A stretch of 64,000 bases of DNA from Candidatus Stammera capleta (GTDB taxonomy: Bacteria > Pseudomonadota > Gammaproteobacteria > Enterobacterales > Enterobacteriaceae): contig CP043993.1 of NCBI GenBank assembly GCA_015140255.1, positions 62,001 through 126,000 of the forward strand. The letters are read 5' to 3'. The position numbers and the translations under genes are program-made. This document shows, one piece after another, positions 1 through 14,686 of the stretch. The stretch's first letter is position 1, and each line of letters opens with the position of its first letter. The notes beneath the pieces were generated by a model. That model ran no database searches, was not told where the DNA came from, and saw nothing but the letters and a program-made list of their open reading frames with translations.

Positions 1-975
1 TATAAAAAAAACAGTTATATAAATTATAATATAAATATATATTCATCAAAAATAATTAAAATATTAACAAAAATTTGTAAAAAAAATAAAATACCTATAC
101 CTAATATTCTAACAGAATCAGGAAGATTTATAACTGCACATCATCAAATTTTAATATCAAACGTAATTAACATAGAAAAAAATAAAATTAAAAATATATC
201 TAATAAAATTATTAATAATAAAAATATTTCAAAAAATAAAATTGCAAAATATTTAAATTTTTGAAAAAAAATCAAAAAAAATAAATATAAAAATGAAAAA
301 AAAATATTTAAATTTTTAAAAAAAATAAAACAAAATCATCAATTAGGTAAATTTAATATACTAGAAAAAAATTTAATAGAAAAAATATATAATAATATAA
401 TTATATATATTAAAAAAAAAAATATTATTAAAAATAAAAAAAAAAAAAGAAACATTAATTTATATATATCAAAAAAAATACATATAAATTTTTCTTTATT
501 TCAATCTATACCAGACAGTTGAGGTATAAAACAAATTTTTCCAATATTACCTATTAAAGGATTAAACAATAAAAAAAAACAAAATATATGTATATCAGAT
601 ATAACATGTGATTCTGACGGTAAAATAAATTTATATACAAATAAAAAAAAAATCAATAATACATTATTAATACCAAAATATAAACATAAAAAAATACCTG
701 AAATAGTTTTTTTTATGATAGGAGCTTACCAAAGCATATTAAGTAATATACATAATTTATTCGGTAAAATTAAAACATTAATTATTTATATAAAAAAAAA
801 TAAAAAATTTAAAAGTTTATCTATTAATAAAAATGATAATATTTTAAATATGTTAAAATGTACACAAATAAATAAAAAATATATATATAATTCATTTAAA
901 AAAAATAAGAATATAAATAAAAGAATATATAAGATATTAAATAAATTTTTAAAATATAAAACATATTTAGAATAA
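1..975 (+). CDS. speA: Biosynthetic arginine decarboxylase, C-terminal half (partial, 5' end outside window)
   Basis: Decarboxylates arginine to agmatine, the first step of the SpeA/SpeB route to putrescine. The frame is open from base 1 to TAA at 973-975 when TGA is read as Trp. It shows the SpeA signature 'LTESGRFITAHH' near the left edge, then 'IPDSWGIKQIFPILPI' (its W is a TGA, and E. coli SpeA has Trp there), then 'CDSDG', the conserved stretch around the arginine-binding region. TGA codons lie at 262-264 and in the PDSWG motif. The PLP-binding N-terminal barrel lies before the window. speB starts 2 bases after the stop, so the two are probably cotranscribed. About 324 residues are visible of a family of about 630-660. 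Confidence 0.93.
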
Positions 976-977
976 AA

Positions 978-1916
978 ATGAAAATAATTAAAAAAGACCC
1001 ATCTTTAATATCCAATATATTTGGATTTATGAGATTACCTACAATTATAAAAAATAAATATTCCCAAAAAGATTCATTCAATACAATTATAATTGGTATA
1101 CCATGTGAGATTTCTAGTACTGGAAAACCTGGTAGTAAATTAGCTCCAAATTATATAAGAAAAGAATCAATACATTTATGTTGAGAAAAAAAAAAGTGAC
1201 CATGAAATTTTAAATTTCAAAAATATATTAAAGTAATAGATGGAGGAGATTTAATATATCAACAAGGAAATATAAAAAATTTAAATAAAATAATATATCA
1301 AAAAGTAAATAATTTATTAAAAATAAAAAAAAATATAATTTTTATTGGAGGTGATCATTATATAACATTACCAATATTAAAAACATATAAAAATTTTTAT
1401 AAAAAAATATCCTTAATACATTTTGATGCTCATACAGATATGTATTATGACAATAATCCTTACGATCATGGATCAATAATATATCAAATAAAAAAAAAAA
1501 AAATAATTTCAAAAAAAAATATTATTCAATTAGGAATAAGAACATATACAAGTAAAAAAAATCAAGTTAAAACTATTACTGCAGAAAAAATAAATAAATA
1601 TTCAATTAATAAAATAATTAATAAAATCAAAAAAATAACAAATAATTTACCTACCTATGTAAGTTTTGATATAGATAGCATAGATCCATCATATGCTCCT
1701 GGTACAGGAACACCAGTAATAAATGGAATAACAACACATAAAATATTTAAAATAATAAGAAAATTAAAAGAAATTAATATAATAGGTAGTGATATAGTAG
1801 AAATTAATCCTATTTATGATAAATCAGGTATAACATCATTAATAGGAGCTAATTTAATATTAGATTTAATCTATTTAAACGCCTATAAAATAAAAAAAAA
1901 TGGAAAAACAAGATAA
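978..1916 (+). CDS. speB: Agmatinase (agmatine ureohydrolase)
   Basis: Hydrolyses agmatine to putrescine and urea, completing the pathway begun by SpeA. The product is 312 aa (E. coli 306). Arginase-family Mn ligand motifs are in order: 'GGDH', 'HFDAHTD', and '[17 protein letters not shown]' in the C-terminal half. Three TGA codons fall close together (from 1182) in a stretch reading C-W-E-K-K-K-W-P-W-N-F, matching the Trp-rich stretch of E. coli SpeB (AWEH..FPWNF). This is one of the clearest proofs of UGA=Trp here. The ATG is 2 bp after the speA stop and the 3' end overlaps glyA by 17 bp, so the three genes look like one transcription unit. Confidence 0.96.
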
Positions 1917-3135
1917 AATTTTCAAATTAATAAAATTAGAACTAAAAAGACAAGAAAATAATATTAATTTAATTGCATCTGAAAGTTACGCTAATTTAAA
2001 TATTATTAAAGCTCAAGGATCAATATTAACAAATAAATACGCAGAAGGATATTATAAAAAAAGATATTATGCTGGATGTAAATATATAGATAAAATAGAA
2101 AAAATTGCTATAAATAGAGCTAAAAAATTGTTTAAAGCCGATTATGTAAATGTACAGCCACATTCAGGTTCACAAGCTAATTTAGCTGTTTTTAATGCTA
2201 TTTTAAAACCTGGAGATACAATATTAAGTATGAAATTAAATCATGGAGGTCATTTAACTCATGGATCAAAAATAAATATATCAGGTAAAATATATAAAAC
2301 TAAATTCTATAATTTAAATAAAAAAGAAAAAATTGATTATAATAAAGTTGAATATTTATCAAAAAAATATAAACCTAAATTAATAATAGCTGGTTTTTCT
2401 TCTTATTCAAGAATATGTAACTGAAAAATATTTAAATATATTGCTAATTTATATAAAAGTCATTTATTAATAGATATGGCTCATATAGCAGGATTAGTAG
2501 CTGCAAAATTATATCCTAATCCATTAAAATATGCTCATATAGTAACTAGTACTACTCATAAAACACTTTCTGGACCAAGAGGAGGTATAATACTTGCAAA
2601 AGGAGATAATATAAAATTATACAATAAAATAAACTCATCTGTATTTCCTGGAATACAGGGAGGACCATTAATGCATGTAATAGCTGCAAAAGCTATTTGT
2701 TTTAAAGAAGCTTTAAAAAATAAATTTAAAATTTATCAAAAAAATATTATAAAAAATTCTAAATACATGGCTAAAATTTTTATTAAAAAAAAATTTAAAA
2801 TAGTATCTAATGGTACAGATACACATTTATTTTTAATAAATTTAAATAATAAAAATATTACTGGTATAAAAGCAGAAAAAAAACTTAGTTTAGCTAATAT
2901 AATAATAAATAAAAATTGTATACCAGATGATAATAAAAAACCATTTATTACATCTGGTATAAGAATTGGTACAACATGTATAACATATAGAAAAATAAAA
3001 AGAAAATATATTAAACAAATAACCTATTCAATATGTGAAATTCTAAATAATATAAATAATTATAAAATAATTAAAAAAAATAAAAAAATAATTAAAAAAA
3101 TATGCAAAAAATATCCTATATATAATTTTAACTAG
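1900..3135 (+). CDS. glyA: Serine hydroxymethyltransferase
   Basis: PLP enzyme interconverting serine plus tetrahydrofolate and glycine plus 5,10-methylene-THF, the main one-carbon source for formyl-Met-tRNA and nucleotides. The product is 411 aa (E. coli 417). The N-terminal '[10 protein letters not shown]' and '[16 protein letters not shown]' motifs are present. The PLP lysine is in '[14 protein letters not shown]', about residue 221. One TGA (2422-2424) reads as Trp. The start ATG lies inside the end of speB (17-bp overlap, different frame), and the stop is TAG at 3133-3135. The gene is convergent with dnaJ and overlaps it by 8 bp, so there is no room for a conventional terminator. Confidence 0.97.
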
Positions 3136-4255
3136 TAGTAAAATTATTAAAAATTTTTTTAACACGATCAAAAAAACTTTTTATTTTAGGATTATTCATA
3201 TTTTTATTATTTTTTAAAGTTAAACCTAACTTATATAATAATTCTTTTTGATATTTATTTAAATTAATAGGTGTTTCTATTAATATTTTACAAAATAAAT
3301 CTCCATAATTATTATTTTTAATAAATTTAACACCTTTATTTTTAATACGAAATAATTTTCCTGTTTGAGTTTCAGGAGGTATATATAATTTTATACCTCC
3401 ATCTAAAGTAGGAACATTAATTTCTCCACCTAAAGCAGCTAAAGAAAAATTTATAGGGACTTCACAATATAAATCGTTATTTTCTCTGATAAATATAGGA
3501 TGTTTTATTATTCTAATTTTTATATATAAATCTCCTGCAATATCACCATCATAATTTCCTTTACCTGATAATCTTATACGATCATTATTATTTATACCTG
3601 CAGGTATCTTAATAGAAATATTTTTAACAGTTCTTTCAGTACCATTACCTCTACATAAATAACAAAAATCATTAATTACATAACCTTCACCATTACAATT
3701 AGGACAAGTTTGTTGTATTGTAAAAAAACCCTGACGAGTTTTTAGATTACCTTTACCATTACATGTAATACAAATTTTACGTTTAGTACCAGGTTTACAT
3801 CCACTACCATTACATACACTACATTTCTGAACTAAATTAATTTTAAATTCCTTAGTAACACCTTTAGCTACTTCTTCTAAACTTAATTCTAGATTATATA
3901 ATATATCTGAACCTTTACTAGATGATCTTTTTTTTTTAGAACTAAAAATATCTCCAAAAATATCTCCAAATATATCACCAAAATCAGAAGAAGAATTAAA
4001 ATCAGTATAATCACTATATCCACTACTTTGTTTAAAAGCAGAATGTCCATATTGATCATACATGGCACGTTTTTTTTTATCACTTAAAACTTCATAAGCT
4101 TCTTTAATTTCTTTAAATTTTTCTTCAAAAATTTTATTACCTTTATTTCTATCAGGATGATATTTTATAGCTAAACGTTTATATGCTTTTTTAATATCAA
4201 TATACTCAGCTGTTTTTGAAACACCTAAAATATCATAATAATTTTTACTTGACAT
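3128..4255 (-). CDS. dnaJ: Chaperone DnaJ (Hsp40)
   Basis: Co-chaperone that delivers unfolded clients to DnaK and stimulates its ATPase. The product is 375 aa (E. coli 376). It has a J domain at residues 1-70 with HPD at 33-35, then a short Gly/Phe-type linker rich in D-I-F-G-D repeats (about 85-105). Four zinc-finger repeats of the CxxCxGxG type follow ([32 protein letters not shown]), then the client-binding C-terminal domains. No Trp codon is needed, so the frame is open in either code. It lies 31 bp downstream of dnaK on the same strand, the usual dnaK-dnaJ order. Confidence 0.98.
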   Translation of the reverse strand: MSSKNYYDILGVSKTAEYIDIKKAYKRLAIKYHPDRNKGNKIFEEKFKEIKEAYEVLSDKKKRAMYDQYGHSAFKQSSGYSDYTDFNSSSDFGDIFGDIFGDIFSSKKKRSSSKGSDILYNLELSLEEVAKGVTKEFKINLVQKCSVCNGSGCKPGTKRKICITCNGKGNLKTRQGFFTIQQTCPNCNGEGYVINDFCYLCRGNGTERTVKNISIKIPAGINNNDRIRLSGKGNYDGDIAGDLYIKIRIIKHPIFIRENNDLYCEVPINFSLAALGGEINVPTLDGGIKLYIPPETQTGKLFRIKNKGVKFIKNNNYGDLFCKILIETPINLNKYQKELLYKLGLTLKNNKNMNNPKIKSFFDRVKKIFNNFTTS

Positions 4256-4286
4256 ATATATTCTTTAGAAAATTTAATAATATAAA

Positions 4287-6212
<1,926 letters not shown>

Positions 6213-6401
6213 TTAAAATTTATTTAATAAACTATATATATAAAATATATAGATTATAAATTAAAATACAACTACTATATAGTTATTTATTTTAAAAATA
6301 TAAATTAATTTATACATATTAAAATTAAAATATCAATATTTAAAAAAAATTTTTTTTAAGTTATACTGATTTATAAATAATATAAATTTATTTTAAAATA
6401 A

Positions 6402-9192
6402 ATGAAAAAATACCAACTAATAAATTATAAAAATACTATTAATTTACCAAAAATTAATTTTCCGATGAAAGGAAATTTAAATCAAAAAGAACCACAAATA
6501 ATTAAAGATTGAAATAAAAATAATTTATATTTTCAATTAAAAAATAAAAAAAAAATAAAAAAAAATACATCATACATGATGGTCCACCATATGCTAATGG
6601 AAAAATTCATATAGGACATGCTTTTAATAAAATTTTAAAAGATATTATATTAAAATATAAAAATTTAATGAATTTTAACACACCATATATTCCAGGATGG
6701 GATTGTCATGGATTACCAATAGAATTAGAAATACAAAAAAAATATAAAAAAAAAATAAATTCTATTGAAAAAATAAAAAAATTTAGATATAAATGTATAA
6801 ATTACGTAAAAAAACAAATTGAAACACAAAAAAAAGATTTTATAAGATTAGGTATAATAGCTGATTGAAAAAATTGTTATCAAACAATGCAATTTAAAAA
6901 TATTGCAAATACAATACGTATACTCAAAAAAATTATAAAATTAAAATTACTAAAAAGAAAAAAAAAACCAATAAATTGATGTTTAAAATGTAATTCTTCA
7001 CTAGCAGAAGCTGAAATAGAATACAAAAATAAAAAATCTATATCAATATATCTAACTTTTAAGTTATATTTATCACAAAAAAAAATATTCTATAAAAAAA
7101 TATTAAAAAAAAATATAAATAAAAAAAATATATATTTTATAATATGAACTACTACACCATGAACTATACCTGGTAATTGTGCTATATCAATACATCCAAA
7201 TCACAAATATTCTATAATAGAAAATAATAAAAATATATTAATATTATCTAAAATAAAAAAAAACAAAATTATTAAAAAAACAAAATTAAAATATAAAACA
7301 ATAAAAGAAATAAAAGGTAAAAAACTAAATTATTTTTTTGTTACACATCCAATTTCAAAAAAAAAAATTCCTATTATATTAGACAAAAAAATTATTATTA
7401 ATACTGGAACAGGTATAGTACATTTAGCCTCTGAACACGGAGAAGAAGATTTTTTAATATGTAAAAAAAATAAAATTAGTGGTTTAAATGTAATTGATAA
7501 TAATAGTAAATATATAAAATATAATTTTATTAAAAATATAGAAAAAAAAACATTAAAAAAAGCAGAAAAAATAATTTTAAAAATATTAACTAAAAAAAAA
7601 AAAATTTTATTTAAAGAAAATATAATACATAAATATCCATATTGCTGAAGACATAAAAAACCAATAATTTTAAGAACAACACCTCAATGATTTATCAATT
7701 TAAATAATAAAAAATTCAAAAAAAAAATATTAAATTCTATGGATATAAAAGAATTAAAAATTTAATTAAAAATAGACCAGATTGGTGTATATCAAGACAA
7801 CGTTATTGAGGAACACCAATACCAATATTTATAAACAGAAAAACTAATAAAATACATCCTAATACATTAAATTTAATAGATAAAATAACTTTAAAAATAG
7901 AAAAATATGGTCCTAATTATTGATTAGATTTAAATCCTGCACATTTAAAAGTAAACAATAAAAAATATAAAAAAGTATTAGATGTACTAGATGTATGATT
8001 TGATTCAGGATCTACATGTAATACAATAATGAACAAAAATTTTTGTAAAATTAAAAATCATATAGATTTATATGTAGAAGGATCAGATCAATATAGAGGA
8101 TGATTTATGTCTTCTTTAATTATTAATAATATAATTAATAATTGTGCTCCATATAAACAAATTTTAACACATGGTTTTATAGTAGATAAAAAAGGTAAAA
8201 AAATGTCTAAATCTTTAAAAAATTCTATAAATCCACAAATAATAATAAATAAATATGGAGCAGATATATTAAGATTATGAGTTGCTTCAACTAAATTTAC
8301 TAAAGATATACATATATCAAATGATATAATTTTACAAATAAGTAATAAATATAGAAAAATAAGAAATACAATAAGATTCATTATATCTAATTTAGATGAA
8401 TTTAATCCAAAAATAAATTTAATACAAAAAAAAAAAATGATTTTAATAGATAAATGAATAATACATAAAGCTAAAGAAACACAAAATAAAATAATATTAT
8501 TATATAAAAAATTTAAATTTTATAAAGTAACTAAAAAAATATTTAAATTTTGTAATTTATATTTAAGTTCAATATATTTAGATATAATAAAAGATAGAAA
8601 ATATACAATTAAAAAAAATACTTTACCTTATTTAAGTACACAAACAACACTGTGAATGTTAATAGAAACATTAGTAAAATGAATAGCTCCTATACTATCT
8701 TTTACTGCAGAAGAAATATGAAAATATTTACCTAGAAAAAAAAATTTTTCTATATATGAAGAAACATGATTTAAAAAATTATTTTACATACATAAAAATA
8801 ATAATATAAATATAAAAATTTGAAATAAATTAATAATAATTAAAAAAAAATTAAATAAAAAAATAGAAAATTTAAAATATAAAAAAATAATTAATTCTAC
8901 ATTAGAAACTAAAATTAATTTATATTTAGAAAAAAATTTTTTTAAAAAAATACAAAAAATAAAATCAGAATTAAAATTTTTCTTTTTAACTTCAGAATTA
9001 AATATTAAATTAAAAAATAATTTAAATAAAGAAAATTTTTTTAAAATAAAATGTAAAAAACATAAAGGGTTAAAATGTCAAAGATGTTGACATTATGTAA
9101 ATAAATTAAGTTTAAATAAAAAATATATAAATATATGTAAAAGATGTATTATAAATATAATAGGTAAAGGTGAAAAAAGAAAATTTATTTAA
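6402..9192 (+). CDS. ileS: Isoleucyl-tRNA synthetase, reading frame interrupted twice at poly(A) tracts
   Basis: Charges tRNA-Ile. The coding information is complete but lies in three frames: 6402 to about 6550 (start, FPMRGDL-like region), about 6560 to 7720 ('HDGPPYANG', 'IHIGH', '[11 protein letters not shown]', 'TTTPWTIPGN', '[15 protein letters not shown]'), and about 7728 to 9192 ('[15 protein letters not shown]', KMSKS at 8200-8214, and the C-terminal zinc cysteines 'CQRCW' and 'CKRC'). Each junction is an A10 tract and each needs one extra A or a -1 shift. So corrected, the product is 930 aa (E. coli 938). Uncorrected reading stops at TAG 6612-6614, after about 70 residues. All other positions stay open with UGA=Trp across hundreds of codons, arguing for a functional gene rather than decay. 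Assembly homopolymer error is the mundane alternative. Confidence 0.9.
6546..6565 (+). other. Poly(A) frameshift site 1 in ileS (A10, T, A9)
   Basis: Two adjacent A runs, 6546-6555 (10 A) and 6557-6565 (9 A), separate the start-codon frame from the frame encoding HDGPPYANG. One additional A in either run, by RNA polymerase slippage, or a -1 ribosomal slip, joins them without creating a stop. Without correction, translation ends at 6612-6614. Position and direction are read directly from the sequence; the mechanism is inferred. Confidence 0.85.
7718..7727 (+). other. Poly(A) frameshift site 2 in ileS (A10)
   Basis: A run of 10 A follows 'NNKKF'. The upstream frame stops at TAA 7763-7765. Reading 11 A gives [13 protein letters not shown] leading into '[12 protein letters not shown]', which restores the conserved spacing between the 'TPQWF' and 'RPDWC' motifs of IleS. 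The correction has the same sign as at site 1. Confidence 0.85.
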
Positions 9193-9932
9193 ATAAATAA
9201 TTTATACATTAAATTAATAAATAAATAAAACATATTATCATTTAATAAAAATAAAAAATGTTTAAAACACAAAAATACAAAAAAAATAAAAAAAAGAATA
9301 GATAAATTATCATCTAAATTTAATCAATTTGCAAATATATAAATACTAATAAAAAATAAAAATAGAAAACTAAATAAATGAGTTTTTAAAAAAAAACTAT
9401 TAGGTAATATTAAAGCTACACCAGATAATATACCTGGAATAAAAAAAAATAAAGTTCATAATAAAACACTAAAAATATTAGGAATAATAATTTTATTTAT
9501 AGGAATATTTAACATTCCAGAAATAAAAAAGAAAAATGATTTCATAGGACCAGTAAATTTACTAGAAATTATTAATATATAAGAATTTTTTTTAAAATAT
9601 TTAAAAATATTTTCAAAAATATTAACATAATTAGAAATTTTTTTACGAAAAGTAAAAAGATAATTTTTAAAATAATTTCCAATATAATAAGAAATAATAT
9701 CTCCTAAAATACAACCTAAAACAACTAAAAAATAAGAATAATAAAAATTAATAACTCTTTTACCTATAAAAAAACCTATTAAAAACATTATTATACTACT
9801 TGGTATTAAAAAACCTAAAAAAACTAAAGATTCCAAAAAGGAAACAATAAAAATAAAAAAATAAGCAAAATATATATGATTAACAATTAAATATTTAAAA
9901 TATAATTCTATGTTAGTTAATAATAAATTCAT
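9189..9932 (-). CDS. DedA/SNARE-associated family membrane protein (YabI-like)
   Basis: DedA proteins are multi-spanning inner-membrane proteins implicated in undecaprenyl phosphate or phospholipid recycling and membrane homeostasis. The product is 247 aa when two TGA codons (9456-9458 and 9324-9326) are read as Trp, close to E. coli YabI (254). Family features visible are a hydrophobic start, 'FLGFLIPSSIIMFLIGFF', 'GCILGDIISYYIGNYF', and 'SSKFTGPMKSFFFFISG', resembling the conserved R-F-x-P-x-x-R-x-x-x-x-x-x-A-G motif with changes. The C-terminal third is hydrophobic and diverged. It is convergent with ileS and overlaps it by 4 bp. Family assignment is firm; which paralogue is less certain. 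Confidence 0.85.
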
Positions 9933-10030
9933 AATTTTATTTTTTTTTTAATATATGTATATTTATTGTAACATAGTAATTAAAATTATACATAAAATAA
10001 TATTAATTTTTTAAATAACAAAATAAATTT

Positions 10031-10819
10031 ATGCTAAAAATAAAAAATAATTTAGGACAAATATTTTTAAAAAATAAAAAAAAAATTCAAAGGATTATTC
10101 ATTTTATTAAACCTAAAAAAAAAGATAATTTATTAGAAATAGGTTATGGTAATGGAGAATTAACAAATAATATTATTAAATTTAATAAAAATTTAACCTC
10201 ATTAGAAATAGATAATTATTTAATAAAAAAAAACAAAAAAAAAAACGAAAATATTAAAATCATTAACATAGATATATTAAAATTTAATTTATTAAATTTT
10301 TTTAAAAAGAAAAAAAAAAAAAAAATTAGAATATTTGGAAATATACCTTATAGTATATCTAAAAAAATTATACTAAAATGTATTAAAAATATTAAAATAA
10401 TTAAGGATATTCATATATTAATACAAAAAGAATTATTAAATTCCTTAATAAAAAATAAAAAAAGAAAAAAATACGGTAAATGAAATATATTAATAAATTA
10501 TATATTTAAAGTAAAATTATTAATGAAAATTAAAAAAAAATATTTTTATCCCAAACCTAAAGTAGATTCAGTTTTAATAAAACTTAAACCTAAAAAAAAT
10601 AAATTTAAAATTAAAAAATTAAAATATTTTATATATATATTAAAAAATTCTTTTAAAAGAAAAAATAAAAAAATAATTAATAATTTAAAACAAATTATAA
10701 ATAAAAATATTTTAAATCAATTAAATATTGATTTAAATAAAAGACCACAAAAAATATCAATAAAAGAATTCTGCCAACTTACTAAATTATATTATAAAAT
10801 AATTAAAAAAAAATTATAA
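10031..10819 (+). CDS. rsmA: 16S rRNA (adenine1518-N6/adenine1519-N6)-dimethyltransferase
   Basis: KsgA/RsmA dimethylates two adjacent adenines near the 3' end of 16S rRNA late in 30S assembly. The product is 262 aa (E. coli 273). It begins 'NLGQIFLKNKKKIQRI' like the family's Q-N-F-L region, has the SAM loop 'LLEIGYGNGELT', and the catalytic 'FGNIPYSIS' (family NxPY). One TGA at 10481-10483 encodes Trp in 'KYGKWNIL', a conserved Trp in the family. The C-terminal domain ('YFYPKPKVDSVLIKLKP') is intact. It is convergent with rpsT across a 9-bp gap. Confidence 0.96.
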
Positions 10820-10828
10820 ATTATTAAT

Positions 10829-11074
10829 TCATTTAGATATCTTAGATTTATATCTAGAAGATTTATTAAAATGTATAATTTTTTTAGCAGAATATTTATC
10901 TAATAAACATTGTATAAAAGAATAATATTTTTTGGCACTTTTTTTATCTTTATTTTTAATTAATATTTTAATTTTTTTAATACAATTTTTTATTGTAGAT
11001 TTTTTACTTACATTAATTTTATTTTTTAATCTATTTATCAAAATTCTTTTTTTAGATGATTTTATATTAGCCAT
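10829..11074 (-). CDS. rpsT: 30S ribosomal protein S20
   Basis: Small helical 16S-binding protein of the 30S body, 81 aa (E. coli 87). It opens 'MANIKSSKKRILINRLKN', the family N-terminus, and is very Lys-rich with an A-K-K-I-I-H-x-N end typical of S20 ('NKAARHKANLTAQINK' family pattern). It stands alone and is followed on the same strand 21 bp upstream by the end of pgi. Confidence 0.95.
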   Translation of the reverse strand: MANIKSSKKRILINRLKNKINVSKKSTIKNCIKKIKILIKNKDKKSAKKYYSFIQCLLDKYSAKKIIHFNKSSRYKSKISK

Positions 11075-11095
11075 TTTAATATCCGAAAATTTTAA

Positions 11096-12766
<1,671 letters not shown>

Positions 12767-12895
12767 ACAAACTCTTTATATAATCTAAATATTAATAAAT
12801 ACTAAATATAATTTATATATATATGTATAATATTATTATAAATAAAATTATTATGAAATTTAAATATAAATAAAAATTACAAATAATTAGATATT

Positions 12896-14686
12896 ATGAA
12901 TTTTAAAAATAAAAATTATTTTTATTATTATGATGAAAAAAAAAACTATACATTTATAAAAAGACTAAAACAAATTATAATTGTACTTTACATCATATTA
13001 TTAATAATAGTATCAAACATATATAAATTACAAATAATAAATTTTAAATACTACTCAAGTTTAGCTAAAAATAATTATACTAAATTTATACCTAGTATAC
13101 CATATAGAGGTATCATATTTGATAGAAATAATAATCCATTAGCAATAAATAAAAATTACCATTATCTAACAATTAAAATAGATAATATAAATGAAATAAA
13201 AGAAATAATTAAAATTTTAAAAAAACATTTTTCAATATCAAAAAAAAAAATTATTCAATTAACTAAATTAAGTAAAAAGAATATAAATGAATATATTGTA
13301 GTAAAAAGAAATTTAAATCATAAAGATTTAATGGAATACTATAGAAATAAATTAATATTTAAAAATATATATTTAAAAAAAAATCAAAATAGATATTATC
13401 CATATAAAAAAATGCTATCTCATGTAATAGGTTATGTATCAAAAAATAAAAAAACAAAAAAATATATAGGTCAAAATGGAATAGAAAAATATTACGAAAA
13501 TATTTTACATGGAAAATATGGAATTAAAAAATTAATTTTAAATAATAAAGGTACTATTATAAATAGTACTGATATCAAAAAATCATATGCAGGTAAAAAT
13601 ATCTATTTAACAATAGATAAAAATATACAAGAATTTGTATATAAATTAATTAAAAATAATCAAGCATCAATAATAATAACTAATCCAAATAATGGAGAAA
13701 TACTATCTCTAGTATCTACACCAGGATATGATCCAAATATATTTACTGAAAAAATTTCTCAAAAAAAATATCTAAAAATTATAAATAATCCTTATTACCC
13801 ACTAATTAATAAAGTAATACAAGGTATTTACCCACCAGCTTCTACAATTAAACCATATATATGTTTATCAGCATTACAAGAAAAAATAATTAATATAAAA
13901 TATATAATGTTTGATCCAGGATGATGAAAATTACCAAAATATAAAAAAGTATTTTATGATTGAAAAACACTAGGACATGGATTAATAAATATAAAAAAAT
14001 CTATTGAAGAATCATCTGACACATTTTACTATAATATAGCATATAAAATGGGTATAAAAAAAATAATAAAATGAATTAAAAATTTTGGTTATGGACAAAA
14101 ATCTAATATAGATTTACCTTACGAAAATAAAGGAATATTACCTGATAAAAATATAATTAAAAAAAATTGATATATAGGAAATACTATTTCTATAGGTATA
14201 GGTCAAGGTTATTTAGCAATAACACCTATACAAATGAATAAAGCATTAACTATATTAATAAATAATGGATTAATTATAACTCCACATTTATTAAAAAAAA
14301 TAGATAATAAAAACTATACTCAATATAAAAATAAAAAAATTAAAAATATTAAAAATAAATACTGAAAAATAATTAAAAAAAGTATGTATGGAGTAGCATA
14401 TAAAAAAAATGGAACAGCATATAAAAATTTTATTAATACTAAATATAAAATGGCTATTAAATCTGGTACAGCACAAATTATTTCATTACAAAAAAATTAT
14501 TTTTTAAAAAACAAAAATAATATTTTAAAAGATCATACATTAATGAATGCATTTATGCCATATAAAAAACCTATTTTCGCAATATCAATTGTATTAGAAC
14601 ATGGAGGAAATGGACAAAAAATAGGATATATAATGAGAAAAATAACAGATTTTTTATATAAATATAAAAATAAAAATTTTAAATAA
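12896..14686 (+). CDS. mrdA: Penicillin-binding protein 2 (rod-elongation transpeptidase)
   Basis: Class B PBP that cross-links peptidoglycan in the elongasome with RodA and MreBCD. The product is 596 aa (E. coli 633). A single N-terminal transmembrane segment (about residues 23-45) is followed by 'IPYRGIIFDRNNNPLAIN', the PBP dimerisation signature. Catalytic motifs: S316-T-I-K319 in 'PPASTIKP', 'SSDTFYYNIAYKMG' (second-motif region), and K522-S-G-T. Several TGA codons read as Trp, including 'GWWKLP' at 13921-13926. It abuts mrdB with no gap (the next ATG begins at 14687) and forms an mrdA-mrdB-dacA unit as in enterobacteria, with rlpA missing. Confidence 0.97.

Noticed and set aside
6232..6281. 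AT-only palindromes upstream of dnaK considered as a heat-shock regulatory site
   Set aside because: They contain almost only alternating A and T, expected by chance at this composition, and no sigma-32 consensus was seen.
7592..7604. A13 run in ileS as a possible third frameshift in that gene
   Set aside because: The frame is the same and conserved on both sides (intact reading into the HKYPYCWRHK region), so no shift is needed there.
8088..8381. A 97-residue hydrophobic ORF on the minus strand of ileS
   Set aside because: Antisense of the KMSKS region of ileS; hydrophobicity results from AT-rich antisense codons.
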